37,791 nucleotides of DNA from Candidatus Symbiothrix sp. (GCA_031272095.1 JAISUM010000050.1:1-37791), one strand, 5' to 3'; counted from the stretch's first letter, positions 1-8,764 are shown. Notes: generated by a model from the sequence alone, not told the origin. Program-made: numbers and translations.

Positions 1-137
1 TTGGCTTCTTTGTTCTGCGTTTTCCATAAAATTGCAAATATAATTACTCATTGATGGCGACAAAGGTAGTAATTTTTTTGGAATAAAAAAAGTATATATC
101 TTTGTCGTTGAATTAAAACAGAATAAGATATGCCAAC

Positions 138-158
138 ACTCGGAGTGATACTATCAGT
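138..158. repeat. Half copy of palindrome family C (ACTCGGAGTGATACTATCAGT)
   Basis: Matches the right arm of the copies at 6802-6835 and 7261-7295; left arm absent. Confidence 0.7.
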
Positions 159-266
159 TTTTTTATCGGCGGCTTTTTGGTTTGTTCCGGAAAAAATATT
201 CACTTTTTGTAGAAATTGACCTAATATTTGGAACTTTTTATCCGATACCCTAACGATTTTTTCGCT

Positions 267-274
267 TACCTTTG
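267..274 (+). promoter_or_regulatory. Bacteroidota -7 promoter element TACCTTTG
   Basis: TACCTTTG about 40 nt upstream of ATG 315; matches the known TAnnTTTG consensus. Confidence 0.5.
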
Positions 275-314
275 CACCGAAATTCAAAATATAAATTTTA
301 AAATTGAAATATCA

Positions 315-3300
315 ATGAAAAAACCATTATTATTTTTTCTGCTAACGACAGCCGTTGCGATGTGTTGTTTTAGGTTGGAAGCACAGAACTTTGTCCATCC
401 GGGCGGTTTGGTTTCGCAAGACGATATCGAGCGGATTCAATACCTGCGGGAAGTGGAAAAGGACGCTACCATTGTCGCCGCTTACAACAAATTGCAGGCG
501 AACAGCCACGCCAAAAGTACTTACAGCCCTAATCCGCAAGTGCGTGTGGACAGGGGTGGCGACGAGTTTTCCGACAACTATACGATTGCCATGAACGATG
601 CGGCGGCGGCTTTTCAAAATGCTTTAATGTGGCGCATCACGGGCATCACCGCTCATGCCGATTGCGCTGTGCGTATCCTCAACGGATGGGCAAAAACCTG
701 TACGAACATCACCGGCGACACCAACGCCTCCTTGGCTTCGGGCATCTACGGATACGAATTTGCGCAGGCAGGCGAACTCTTGCGCGGCTATTCGGGCTGG
801 GCGGACGCCGATTTCAAAGCCTATCAAAACTGGATGCGCGATTTGTGGTATCTTCGCGCACTGTATTTTCTCGATTTCCGGCACGGCAGAACTTGCGCCA
901 CCAACGAAGGCGCCCATTATATGTCGAATTGGGGACTCTGTAACGCCCTTGCCGTGATGAGCATCGGTATTCTTTGCGACGACGTGGATATGTATAATCG
1001 CGGTTTGCATTATTACAAAGATGATATTTGCGGCAACTTTACCGACGAATACCGCAATCCCATACGCGCCACCGGTAACAACGAATTTCTGGGAAATTTG
1101 GTGAACTGGCTGCATCTCGACGCACGCGGTCCTTACGGCTATCTCGGACAGATGCAGGAAAGCGGACGCGACCAGTCGCACGCGATGATGGCTGCCGGAT
1201 TGGCTGCCGACGTCTGTCAGACGGCTTGGAACCAGGGCGACGACCTCTATTCTTTTATGAATAACCGTATCGCCGCCGGATTTGAATACATCGCCTTGGT
1301 CAATTCGCTCGCTTCCGAAACGATAGTCGCCGACTCGGTGCCTTTTCAGCCCTATTCGCGGGTAGGTTTGGCAGCCGAAGGCTACGAAATGACTGCCAAC
1401 GGGCTGACCGGCTGGGGCGCTTCCCGTCCGTATTGGGACAAAATTGTGGCGCATTACGGATATTATAAAGGTGTAAATATGACCTATTCGCGCAAGATGA
1501 AAACCAAAGTCGGCGTCGATGGCGGTGGCGGCGATTACGGCAGTAATAGCGGCGGCTATGACCACCTTGGTTTTTCGACCATCATCAATTATATTCCGCA
1601 AACGTGGTATCCGGCGGCAAATATGGTGCCGGTTGTCGTAACGCCACACATTATCTATAACGGAATAACTATCAACGACAACCGCAAAAGCGGCGTTACG
1701 GCAGGCAGCAGCATCACCCTCTCGCCGACTTTGCCCGAAGGCGTAACCGGCGGAACATGGAAATGGGACAGTGGTGAAACTACCCGCGAACTCACTTTTA
1801 ACGTGCAGAACAGCGGCATCCATCGTGTCGTCTATACAGCGACCAACGGCAGAACCACCAAACAGGCATTCAACATTTCCGTATGGGGCGACTGTATCCC
1901 CGATAAGATTCATCCGTCCATCAGCGTTGGCGATGTTACTTACGAAGACAGTGTCGTTACGGTGTTGCCCTATCAAGCGTTTACCTTAAAAATCCGCAAT
2001 TTTGTATGGGGCGAAACGCGCTTTGCAAGTTCGATCAAATGGAGTACCGGAACGAGTAATAATTCCTTGTCATGCACCGTATCAGGCGGCGTGCGCAGCG
2101 ATTCTACTTTATGGTGCGAATATACCAATCTGGGCGGCGCCGTTACCCGCGTCAACTACCATCTCAAAATAGTCTATGTAACGCCTTCGCATGCGATCGA
2201 CGGCGGCAGCGATGTGTCGGGCAGTCAGATTCCGTTAGAGGCAGGACAAAGCGTCGAATTGAAACCGGTAACGGTTACCGGCTACAACGGCGGCGCCTTC
2301 CATTGGAACACCGGTCATCATTCGCAAAACCTGTTGTTGCTGAATGTGCAGAAAGGCGCCAAATATACCACCTGTTATACGCTCACCAAAAACGGCGTAA
2401 CGACGGTGGATACACTGGAATTTACGGTTGGCGTCAAGAAAAACGTCTATCAGTTGGCTAACGGCGATTATTACATTCGGCGGGCAAGCGACGGCGCCTA
2501 CCTGACCAATCCCAACGCGACGGCATCGGAAAAGATCAAACCCCTCTTTGTCGCAGAGCACAACACCGCCGATTCGCTTTCGCAGATCTGGACGATCAGC
2601 AAAGAAACGGCAAGCGACGCGGGCGGACGTTTTAAAATCGTTTCCAAAAAGAACGGCAACTACATCAATGAAAACTGCGAGTTCGGCACCAATCCCTATT
2701 ATTCGGCATGGAACACCTACACTTTCTATGCGGTGGAAGGCGCCGATTTGTATGCCATTCGGAACGGTGGTAGCAGCGGCACCATGTACTGGACTATTTC
2801 CGGCGACCAGATTGTCGGCAAAGGCGCCAGCGCACAGGACGGCTATCCTTTTTTGATTCAAAGCGTTAACGGATCGTATCCTCTCACGCCACCTGACGAA
2901 GGCGAAAACATCATTTCTTACATTGCTCCGGCATATTCCGTCAATGGCGGCAAATCGCAACGCGGCAGCACGATTTCGTTAGAGGCGGGGAAAAGCCTCA
3001 TCCTCAAACCCTACAAAGTCAGCGGATTGAGCGGCGGCAGTTGGCTCTGGTCTGACAATTCGACCGCAGCCACTCTCGATCTGGGAACCGTCAACAGTAG
3101 CGGCGTCTATACCGTAACGTTCACCTATCCCGAAGCGGATTCGACCTACGTTTTCCCGCTCACATTCACTGTGTCCGTTCCCAGCGATCTCCCTGCGGTA
3201 GAACAAGGAAAGATAGCGATTTATCCCAATCCGGTGAAAGACAATCTCGTCATTGCGGGCTTGACCCGCAATCCCCTGCAAAACGTGCAGATTTACGACA

Positions 3301-3434
3301 TCACCGGTGTCCGCATCTCAACCCCTCTCCCTGTCGGAGAAGGACAAGGGGTGAGGATCAATGTCTCCCACCTGCCTTCCGGCATATATTTTATAAAAAT
3401 CGGCGCTTGGACAGGCAAATTCATTAAACACTAA
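315..3434 (+). CDS. Secreted alginate-lyase-like (alpha/alpha-barrel) protein with a beta-trefoil-like region and a T9SS C-terminal sorting domain
   Basis: ORF 228..3434; ATG at 315 gives a signal peptide (MKKPLLFFLLTTAVAMCCFRLEAQ). N-terminal region (FVHPGGLVSQDDIERIQYLR...ALMWRITG...ANEGAHYMSNWG) resembles alginate lyase family proteins. C-terminus AIYPNPVKDNLVI...GIYFIKIG is T9SS-type. Confidence 0.75.
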   Translation: MKKPLLFFLLTTAVAMCCFRLEAQNFVHPGGLVSQDDIERIQYLREVEKDATIVAAYNKLQANSHAKSTYSPNPQVRVDRGGDEFSDNYTIAMNDAAAAFQNALMWRITGITAHADCAVRILNGWAKTCTNITGDTNASLASGIYGYEFAQAGELLRGYSGWADADFKAYQNWMRDLWYLRALYFLDFRHGRTCATNEGAHYMSNWGLCNALAVMSIGILCDDVDMYNRGLHYYKDDICGNFTDEYRNPIRATGNNEFLGNLVNWLHLDARGPYGYLGQMQESGRDQSHAMMAAGLAADVCQTAWNQGDDLYSFMNNRIAAGFEYIALVNSLASETIVADSVPFQPYSRVGLAAEGYEMTANGLTGWGASRPYWDKIVAHYGYYKGVNMTYSRKMKTKVGVDGGGGDYGSNSGGYDHLGFSTIINYIPQTWYPAANMVPVVVTPHIIYNGITINDNRKSGVTAGSSITLSPTLPEGVTGGTWKWDSGETTRELTFNVQNSGIHRVVYTATNGRTTKQAFNISVWGDCIPDKIHPSISVGDVTYEDSVVTVLPYQAFTLKIRNFVWGETRFASSIKWSTGTSNNSLSCTVSGGVRSDSTLWCEYTNLGGAVTRVNYHLKIVYVTPSHAIDGGSDVSGSQIPLEAGQSVELKPVTVTGYNGGAFHWNTGHHSQNLLLLNVQKGAKYTTCYTLTKNGVTTVDTLEFTVGVKKNVYQLANGDYYIRRASDGAYLTNPNATASEKIKPLFVAEHNTADSLSQIWTISKETASDAGGRFKIVSKKNGNYINENCEFGTNPYYSAWNTYTFYAVEGADLYAIRNGGSSGTMYWTISGDQIVGKGASAQDGYPFLIQSVNGSYPLTPPDEGENIISYIAPAYSVNGGKSQRGSTISLEAGKSLILKPYKVSGLSGGSWLWSDNSTAATLDLGTVNSSGVYTVTFTYPEADSTYVFPLTFTVSVPSDLPAVEQGKIAIYPNPVKDNLVIAGLTRNPLQNVQIYDITGVRISTPLPVGEGQGVRINVSHLPSGIYFIKIGAWTGKFIKH
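3252..3280 (+). repeat. Palindrome family A, in-frame copy (ATTGCGGG-CTTGA-CCCGCAAT-CCCCTGCA)
   Basis: 8-bp perfect arms, loop CTTGA, flank CCCCTGCA; encodes IAGLTRNPLQ inside the T9SS domain. Loop and flank shared with the intergenic copy at 30101-30130. Confidence 0.85.
3318..3358 (+). repeat. Palindrome family B, in-frame copy (encodes STPLPVGEGQGVR)
   Basis: TCAACCCCTCTCCCTGTCGGAGAAGGACAAGGGGTGAGGA; similar to copies at 6875-6921, 6933-6975 and 16419-16459. Confidence 0.85.
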
Positions 3435-3465
3435 ACATTAAGCACTAAACAATAAACACTAATTA
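3424..3465 (+). repeat. Degenerate heptamer array (TTAAACA CTAAACA TTAAGCA CTAAACA ATAAACA CTAATTA)
   Basis: Six period-7 units; the TAA stop of the upstream CDS (3432-3434) lies inside. Confidence 0.7.
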
Positions 3466-3477
3466 AATATTATCAAA

Positions 3478-6400
3478 ATGAGCACAACAATTCAAAAATT
3501 CGGTTTTTTATGTCTGTTTTTAGTAGCAGGCATATCGGCGTGGGCGCAACAAACATTGCCCACCAGCGGCGAGTACTATGTAATCAAAAATTACGCGAGC
3601 AGTACTTACATCGGAGGTTCAGGGTCAGGCAACGATGCGGTCAAAAACGAAGCATCCGGCACTAATGACATCTACCATGTATTTTCGGTAACCGGTAATA
3701 ATACCGATGGTTGGACATTGAAACAGCCATACACCGGTAATGAAATCAGGTACAACAACCAATGGACTATGTCTTACAAGACGTCAGGCGATAATGTCTT
3801 GTGGATTCTGGTAGATCAAACCGATTATTTTGTTATCAATCGGAAAGGTCAGTCCAACGGTATCGGCGGCGACAATGTGGCATCGGGAAACACTTTGTAT
3901 TCCAACAAAACGGAAACGGCAACCCTCCCCAATAAATGGCTGTTCGATGCCAATGAAGCCCGCAGTATTTGTCTTACCCATCTTCAAGCTGTGATTGATG
4001 ATGCGCAAAGCTTTCACGATGCTAATTCCACAGTGGCAGGCGCGAGCGATTTGCAAACAGCCATCAATACGGCAAACGCTGTGGTCAGTAACGGCACGAC
4101 ACAAGATCTCTTGGATGCAATAGCCCCGCTGCAAACAGCAAAACAAGCTTTTGTAAGTGCTATTGCGCTTGCCAACGCCATCGCTAATGCTTCGTTTGAT
4201 AATCCGGTAGATCTGACCGTCGTGATTACCAATCCCGCTTTCGACAACAATACCAAAGACGGTTGGACAGGGACAGGTACGGCAAACTACCACGAAATAG
4301 AAAATTATCAGGTGAATTTTGATTTCTATCAGGTGTTGAGCGGATTGCCCGCCGGAAAATACGAGCTGAAAGTGCAGGGTTTTCAACGTCCCACAGGCAA
4401 TTCGGCAGATCAGGTCATCGCCGCTGATAACGGTACGGATGTAAAAGTGGCAAAATTGTATGCCACCGGCGCTACGGAAATCAATCTTTTGCTGTCGTCT
4501 GTTTATTCCGAAAAAGAATGTACGGCAGGTTGGGAAAATGCAGGTATTAAATATCCCAACTCAATGGCGGATGCCGAAACGGCTTTCAATGCCGGCAAAT
4601 ATGAAAACACCTTGAGCAATATTGTTGTAACGTCGGCAGGCACGCTGACTATCGGCGTGAAAAGTACTTACACCTCAGGCGTATCCGGTCAATGGATCCT
4701 GTTCGATAATTTCCGTCTGACCTATTACGGTGAGGTTTATGCGGTTACTTTTGAGGTTGATGGCGGCAGCGAAGTATCGACGCAACTCTTGTCAAAAACC
4801 GGCGACGGACTCGTTACCGAGCCTGCTGCTCCGAACAAAACAGGTTATACTTTCGACGGCTGGTATGCCGATGCAGGTTTGAATACACTTTTCAACTTTG
4901 CAACTGCCATTTCGGGCGATGTAACTATCTATGCTAAATGGCATGATAATACTCCCGATGCCATTGCCACACTGATAGCCGCTTATACTCCGGCGAAAGC
5001 TTTTTATGACGGCATTGATGAAAGCGACGTAATGGCGTCAGGTGATCCGGATGAGGCAGGCAAATATTCATACACGAATTATACGGCGCTCGGCAATGCG
5101 TTGACCGCCGCCGCAAACATATTGAACGATTGGGACGAATCGACTTCCACTTACAGCGGATCCGTCTCGGTCATCGATATCCTTGCCGCCGCTGCAGCCA
5201 TAGCGCCTGCACAAGCTGCTTGTACCGTGTATGTGGCTTTGAATACGATCCCCGATGGCGAATATTACATCAAAGTCGGCAACTATTATTTCAACAATTT
5301 CGGCACTATAAATCAAGTCCTTTCAACCGCCAACAACGGGTTGCAAACGACAAAAAACATTACCGACGGACATCAAATATTTACCGTAGCCAAACTGTCG
5401 GGAACAGACCATACTACCGTGCTGACAACCGGAAGATACTCAATATTCAATGTCTTTAACAGCGCCTATCATATAACGGAAGAGGCTGTATTCAGAGATA
5501 CTTGGGGGACTCCGGCAAATGCAGGCGACGACCTTTGGCGCACCTTCAATATCTATTACAATGGTACGGCTTATGCCATTCAACGCAAAGCAGGCAACAG
5601 CGACAACGTAATGTGCTATTGGACTTTTGACGGTGCTGTACTGAAACCGGCGACTGCAACAAGCGCTTCGTATATATTTGACTTCATCCCCGTTGCCACC
5701 GTCTTTGCCGAAGAAATTGCCGCAGGTCGCGCATTGTACAACACCGCAACCGAAGGCAATGGCGACGGACAATATGCAGCAGCTGTGTTGTCGGCTTTCG
5801 ACGCCGCCCTTGACGTTGCCGAAGCCATCAGCGTCGGCACAAAAGAAGATTTGTTCGTATATGCCGCCGCTCTTGCCGAGTTTATACCGAACAAAGTATA
5901 TAGTGCAGACGAAACGCTGACTGCATCCGCTCGCTACTACAATGTTACCGTCAATGCAGGTGTAACGCTCACCGTCCCCACCGGCGTCAGCCTCACTGCG
6001 GACAACACGCTCACGCTCAAAAGCAATGATGCCGACGGTACGGCGCAAATCGTAACCGACGGATCCGTCGTTGCCAACGGCGCCGTTGTGGACAAAACGG
6101 TTTCGTACAGCGCCAACAGCTGGTATCCGATAGGTTTTCCGTTTGAATTGAACGGCGTCTATGCTTTTTCCGAATATCTGACGGCACACAAAGAGACAGC
6201 CGGCGTGAGTGGTGATTACTGGCTGAAAACCTACACATCGGGCGCAGAAACCGTATCGCAGTGGGCAGATACCATTGAAGCAAACACAGGCTATGTTGTC
6301 GCTTTCCCAACGGCGTTCAATAATACCGAAGTCAGCTTTATCTCTGCCTCCGGCGTCAATATCAGCAATGCCGGGTTCGCACCGTCAGGCACGGCAGCAT

Positions 6401-6795
6401 ACGCTTTGATCGCCAATCCGACTTTGCAAAATATCACTTTGGCAGACGGCGGCAACTACTATTATTACACTTATGTGGCTGCCTCCAATCGTTTCCTGCG
6501 CATCGCTTACGAAGGCGACGCCACGCTGCAACCCTTCGAGTCGTTCATTGTCGCCTACACCACTGATCCGAGCAGTTTGCGAAGCTCGTTCTCGGTAGAA
6601 GAAGCGACAGATATTCCATATCTGCGAGATATGGAATATCTTGACGATCCTATCGTGAAAACGGAATATTATAATCTGCAAGGTATTAGATATTCCATTT
6701 CTCAAAGAAATGGAATATCTAACGGAACTCCCTACATCGTGAAAGAGGTACGCCAATCGGGGAGAGTAACTTCTAAAGTGATTAGTGGTAAGTGA
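3478..6795 (+). CDS. Large secreted protein with InlB B-repeat (Listeria-Bacteroides repeat) and beta-trefoil-like regions; C-terminal sorting-like domain
   Basis: Signal peptide MSTTIQKFGFLCLFLVAGISAWAQ; motif VTFEVDGGSEVSTQ...PAAPNKTGYTFDGWYADAGLNTLFNF...VTIYAKW; C-terminus EYYNLQGIRY...PYIVKEVRQSGRVTSKVI. Confidence 0.75.
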   Translation: MSTTIQKFGFLCLFLVAGISAWAQQTLPTSGEYYVIKNYASSTYIGGSGSGNDAVKNEASGTNDIYHVFSVTGNNTDGWTLKQPYTGNEIRYNNQWTMSYKTSGDNVLWILVDQTDYFVINRKGQSNGIGGDNVASGNTLYSNKTETATLPNKWLFDANEARSICLTHLQAVIDDAQSFHDANSTVAGASDLQTAINTANAVVSNGTTQDLLDAIAPLQTAKQAFVSAIALANAIANASFDNPVDLTVVITNPAFDNNTKDGWTGTGTANYHEIENYQVNFDFYQVLSGLPAGKYELKVQGFQRPTGNSADQVIAADNGTDVKVAKLYATGATEINLLLSSVYSEKECTAGWENAGIKYPNSMADAETAFNAGKYENTLSNIVVTSAGTLTIGVKSTYTSGVSGQWILFDNFRLTYYGEVYAVTFEVDGGSEVSTQLLSKTGDGLVTEPAAPNKTGYTFDGWYADAGLNTLFNFATAISGDVTIYAKWHDNTPDAIATLIAAYTPAKAFYDGIDESDVMASGDPDEAGKYSYTNYTALGNALTAAANILNDWDESTSTYSGSVSVIDILAAAAAIAPAQAACTVYVALNTIPDGEYYIKVGNYYFNNFGTINQVLSTANNGLQTTKNITDGHQIFTVAKLSGTDHTTVLTTGRYSIFNVFNSAYHITEEAVFRDTWGTPANAGDDLWRTFNIYYNGTAYAIQRKAGNSDNVMCYWTFDGAVLKPATATSASYIFDFIPVATVFAEEIAAGRALYNTATEGNGDGQYAAAVLSAFDAALDVAEAISVGTKEDLFVYAAALAEFIPNKVYSADETLTASARYYNVTVNAGVTLTVPTGVSLTADNTLTLKSNDADGTAQIVTDGSVVANGAVVDKTVSYSANSWYPIGFPFELNGVYAFSEYLTAHKETAGVSGDYWLKTYTSGAETVSQWADTIEANTGYVVAFPTAFNNTEVSFISASGVNISNAGFAPSGTAAYALIANPTLQNITLADGGNYYYYTYVAASNRFLRIAYEGDATLQPFESFIVAYTTDPSSLRSSFSVEEATDIPYLRDMEYLDDPIVKTEYYNLQGIRYSISQRNGISNGTPYIVKEVRQSGRVTSKVISGK
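6609..6641 (+). repeat. Palindrome family D copy 1, in frame (15-bp arms, 3-nt loop)
   Basis: AGATATTCCATATCT-GCG-AGATATGGAATATCT; 33 nt. Confidence 0.9.
6686..6722 (+). repeat. Palindrome family D copy 2, in frame (17-bp arms, 3-nt loop)
   Basis: TTAGATATTCCATTTCT-CAA-AGAAATGGAATATCTAA; translated in a different phase from copy 1. Confidence 0.9.
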
Positions 6796-6802
6796 TTAGT
6801 TA
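6782..6802 (+). repeat. Short heptamer array (TTAGTGG TAAGTGA TTAGTTA)
   Basis: Three period-7 units; stop TGA 6793-6795 lies inside. Confidence 0.6.
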
Positions 6803-6835
6803 CTGATAGCATCACTTCGGAGTGATACTATCAGT
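6802..6835. repeat. Palindrome family C, full copy
   Basis: ACTGATAGCATCACT-TCGG-AGTGATACTATCAGT; 15-bp arms with one mismatch. Confidence 0.85.
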
Positions 6836-6874
6836 GAAAAACAGAGATCTTTAAAAAACAGAAATACTAACAAT

Positions 6875-6921
6875 CCTCACCCCCGACTCCTCTCCAATTT
6901 GGAGAGGGGCAAGGGGTGAGG
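6875..6921. repeat. Palindrome family B, intergenic copy
   Basis: CCTCACCCCCGACTCCTCTCCAATTTGGAGAGGGGCAAGGGGTGAGG. Confidence 0.85.
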
Positions 6922-6932
6922 AAAAACGCACT

Positions 6933-6975
6933 CACTACTCCCCCTCCCTTTGTGGGGAGGGGGTTGGGGGTGAGG
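6933..6975. repeat. Palindrome family B, second adjacent intergenic copy
   Basis: CACTACTCCCCCTCCCTTTGTGGGGAGGGGGTTGGGGGTGAGG. Confidence 0.8.
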
Positions 6976-6981
6976 TCTAAT

Positions 6982-7230
6982 ATGAAAAAGATAATATTAA
7001 TTTTAGCAATTGCCCTTTTGACGGGCGGCGCTCTGACAGCGCAAGCGTATTGGGGACAAACCCAAAGAATGGAAAGACAGTCGCAAGTTTTTAACAAGCG
7101 CTTGTTTAGTAACGAACCGGAAAAAATCGGCGAAAGTGGCGCTTTGCGTGGCGACCGCACCAAAGGTGAAACGGCTCCCACTGATGCAGAAGTGCCTGTG
7201 GGGGGGGGGAGCTTTTGCTCATCGCATTGA
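6982..7230 (+). CDS. Small signal-peptide-bearing protein with a G10 tract near its 3' end; probably frameshifted or phase-variable
   Basis: MKKIILILAIALLTGGALTAQA...EVPVGGGSFCSSH*. In the alternative frame after the G tract the sequence reads GELLLIALSVVYCFKRNNN* (stop 7263-7265), a hydrophobic tail plus basic end. Confidence 0.6.
   Translation: MKKIILILAIALLTGGALTAQAYWGQTQRMERQSQVFNKRLFSNEPEKIGESGALRGDRTKGETAPTDAEVPVGGGSFCSSH
7200..7209 (+). repeat. Homopolymeric G tract (10 G)
   Basis: Ten consecutive G within the small ORF. Confidence 0.95.
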
Positions 7231-7260
7231 GTGTAGTGTATTGCTTTAAACGCAACAACA

Positions 7261-7295
7261 ACTGATAGTATCACCTTCGCAGTGATACTATCAGT
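7261..7295. repeat. Palindrome family C, full copy
   Basis: ACTGATAGTATCAC-CTTCGCA-GTGATACTATCAGT; 14-bp perfect arms. Confidence 0.9.
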
Positions 7296-7306
7296 GAACA
7301 AAAAAA

Positions 7307-8764
7307 ATGAAAAACTTATTAATCATCCTCTGCATTTTCAACCTACAGTTCGCCGCCTACAGTTCGCCGTTCTCGATTTTTGATGCGGAAACGCCTGTGC
7401 GCGAAGTGCAAACCGATATGGGGATTGCCATGCAGCCCGACGAAAAAGTCCGCTGGATGCTCGACGACAAACTCGGTATGTTCATCCACTGGGGCTTGTA
7501 TGCAGGCGTGGCGCAAGGCGAATGGTATATGGAAAACAAAGGCGTTTCTCTCGAAGAATACCGCAAATTGGCATATCCCGAATCGGGCGAGCTGTATTTC
7601 GATGCCCGCGATTTTGACCCCAAAAAATGGGTAGCGCTGGCGCAAAAAATGGGCGCCCGTTATATGAATATGACTGCGCAACACCACGACGGCTATGCGC
7701 TTTTTGAAAGCAAATACATCAACGCTTTCACATCCAAACAGACGCACAACCGCGATTTTGTGCGCGAATATGTTGACGCCGTCCGTGCCGCAGGCTTAAA
7801 AGTCGGACTGTATAAAACGCTGATCAACTGGCGATTTGCCGGTTATTACGATGTTACGGGAACAGATTGCCAGCCCAACAAATTCGGCTACACAACGGCA
7901 GCGTGGCACAAAGAAAATGCGCGTCTGATGAAAGAAGAACTCTTTTGTCAAATCAAAGAGCTGATGAGCAATTACGGACGTATTGACCAGCTTTTTTGGG
8001 ATGGCGGTTGGTTAGCGCAACAAGGCACAGACGCTTCCGGCGCCTATTTCTGGGAGCCGGGGAAATATTTAGACCCCGCCAATCAATGGCAGGTCAATCC
8101 TTATTTTCAGGAATTGGATGACAACGGCAAAGCGCTGGGGTTGATGGGCATTGTGCGAAAATATCAACCCGATATTCTTGCCAACCTGCGCAGTGGATGG
8201 TGCGGCGACTATACTTGCGAAGAAGGCGGGGCGGCAGTCAAAGGCAAAATCCGGCAGGGTGTGGTGGAAAAATGCTTTACCATCACATCCGGCTGGGGCT
8301 ATACCAAAGCGATGGAAGATGAAAGCAGACTGATGTCCCTGCGCGAAATCAAACGGATTTTTGCCGACTGTATTGTGCGTAATATGTGCTGCCTGATCAA
8401 TGTCGGACCGGATCGACACGGCAACATCCCGCAGCCGATAGAAAAGCGTTTGAGCGAATTTGGCGAGTGGGTACATGCGGCAAGTGAAGCAATTTACGGC
8501 ACACGGGCGCTCTGGCAACCTGTTGATAATCAATACGGTTTCTGCTACAAAGACAATGTGATCTACATTTATTTTCTCGGCGGCTACACCGACCGCGAAT
8601 TTACCTTACCGACGCTCAATAAAGGCATCAAAGCTCGACAAGCCTATAACGTCCTCACAAAAGCGAAAGTCGAATTTGCGCAAAAAGGACAGACCATCAC
8701 ACTGAAAAACATCCACCCCATTCAAAACGACATCACTATCATCGCACTAATCACTAACCACTAA
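7307..8764 (+). CDS. Alpha-L-fucosidase, GH29 family
   Basis: KLGMFIHWGLYAGVAQGEWYMEN, KKWVALAQKMGARYMNMTAQHHDGYALFES, GRIDQLFWDGGW; signal peptide at N-terminus. Confidence 0.88.
   Translation: MKNLLIILCIFNLQFAAYSSPFSIFDAETPVREVQTDMGIAMQPDEKVRWMLDDKLGMFIHWGLYAGVAQGEWYMENKGVSLEEYRKLAYPESGELYFDARDFDPKKWVALAQKMGARYMNMTAQHHDGYALFESKYINAFTSKQTHNRDFVREYVDAVRAAGLKVGLYKTLINWRFAGYYDVTGTDCQPNKFGYTTAAWHKENARLMKEELFCQIKELMSNYGRIDQLFWDGGWLAQQGTDASGAYFWEPGKYLDPANQWQVNPYFQELDDNGKALGLMGIVRKYQPDILANLRSGWCGDYTCEEGGAAVKGKIRQGVVEKCFTITSGWGYTKAMEDESRLMSLREIKRIFADCIVRNMCCLINVGPDRHGNIPQPIEKRLSEFGEWVHAASEAIYGTRALWQPVDNQYGFCYKDNVIYIYFLGGYTDREFTLPTLNKGIKARQAYNVLTKAKVEFAQKGQTITLKNIHPIQNDITIIALITNH

Noticed and set aside
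624-1976. 450-aa minus-strand ORF antisense to the alginate-lyase-like gene
   Set aside because: Shadow ORF opposite a well-supported secreted protein; no recognisable domains and low-complexity composition.
5440-6189. 249-aa minus-strand ORF within the InlB-repeat gene
   Set aside because: Antisense shadow; no domain or signal sequence.
6875-6975. Family B pair considered only as an intrinsic terminator
   Set aside because: No U-tract follows the stems, and homologous copies lie inside coding sequences (3318-3358, 16419-16459), so a repeat family explains them better. A secondary role in transcript stability is not excluded.
6802-7295. Family C palindromes considered as terminal inverted repeats of an insertion sequence
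   Set aside because: No transposase in the 494-bp interval, each copy is itself a complete palindrome, and no target-site duplication is evident. Kept only as a possible non-autonomous module.
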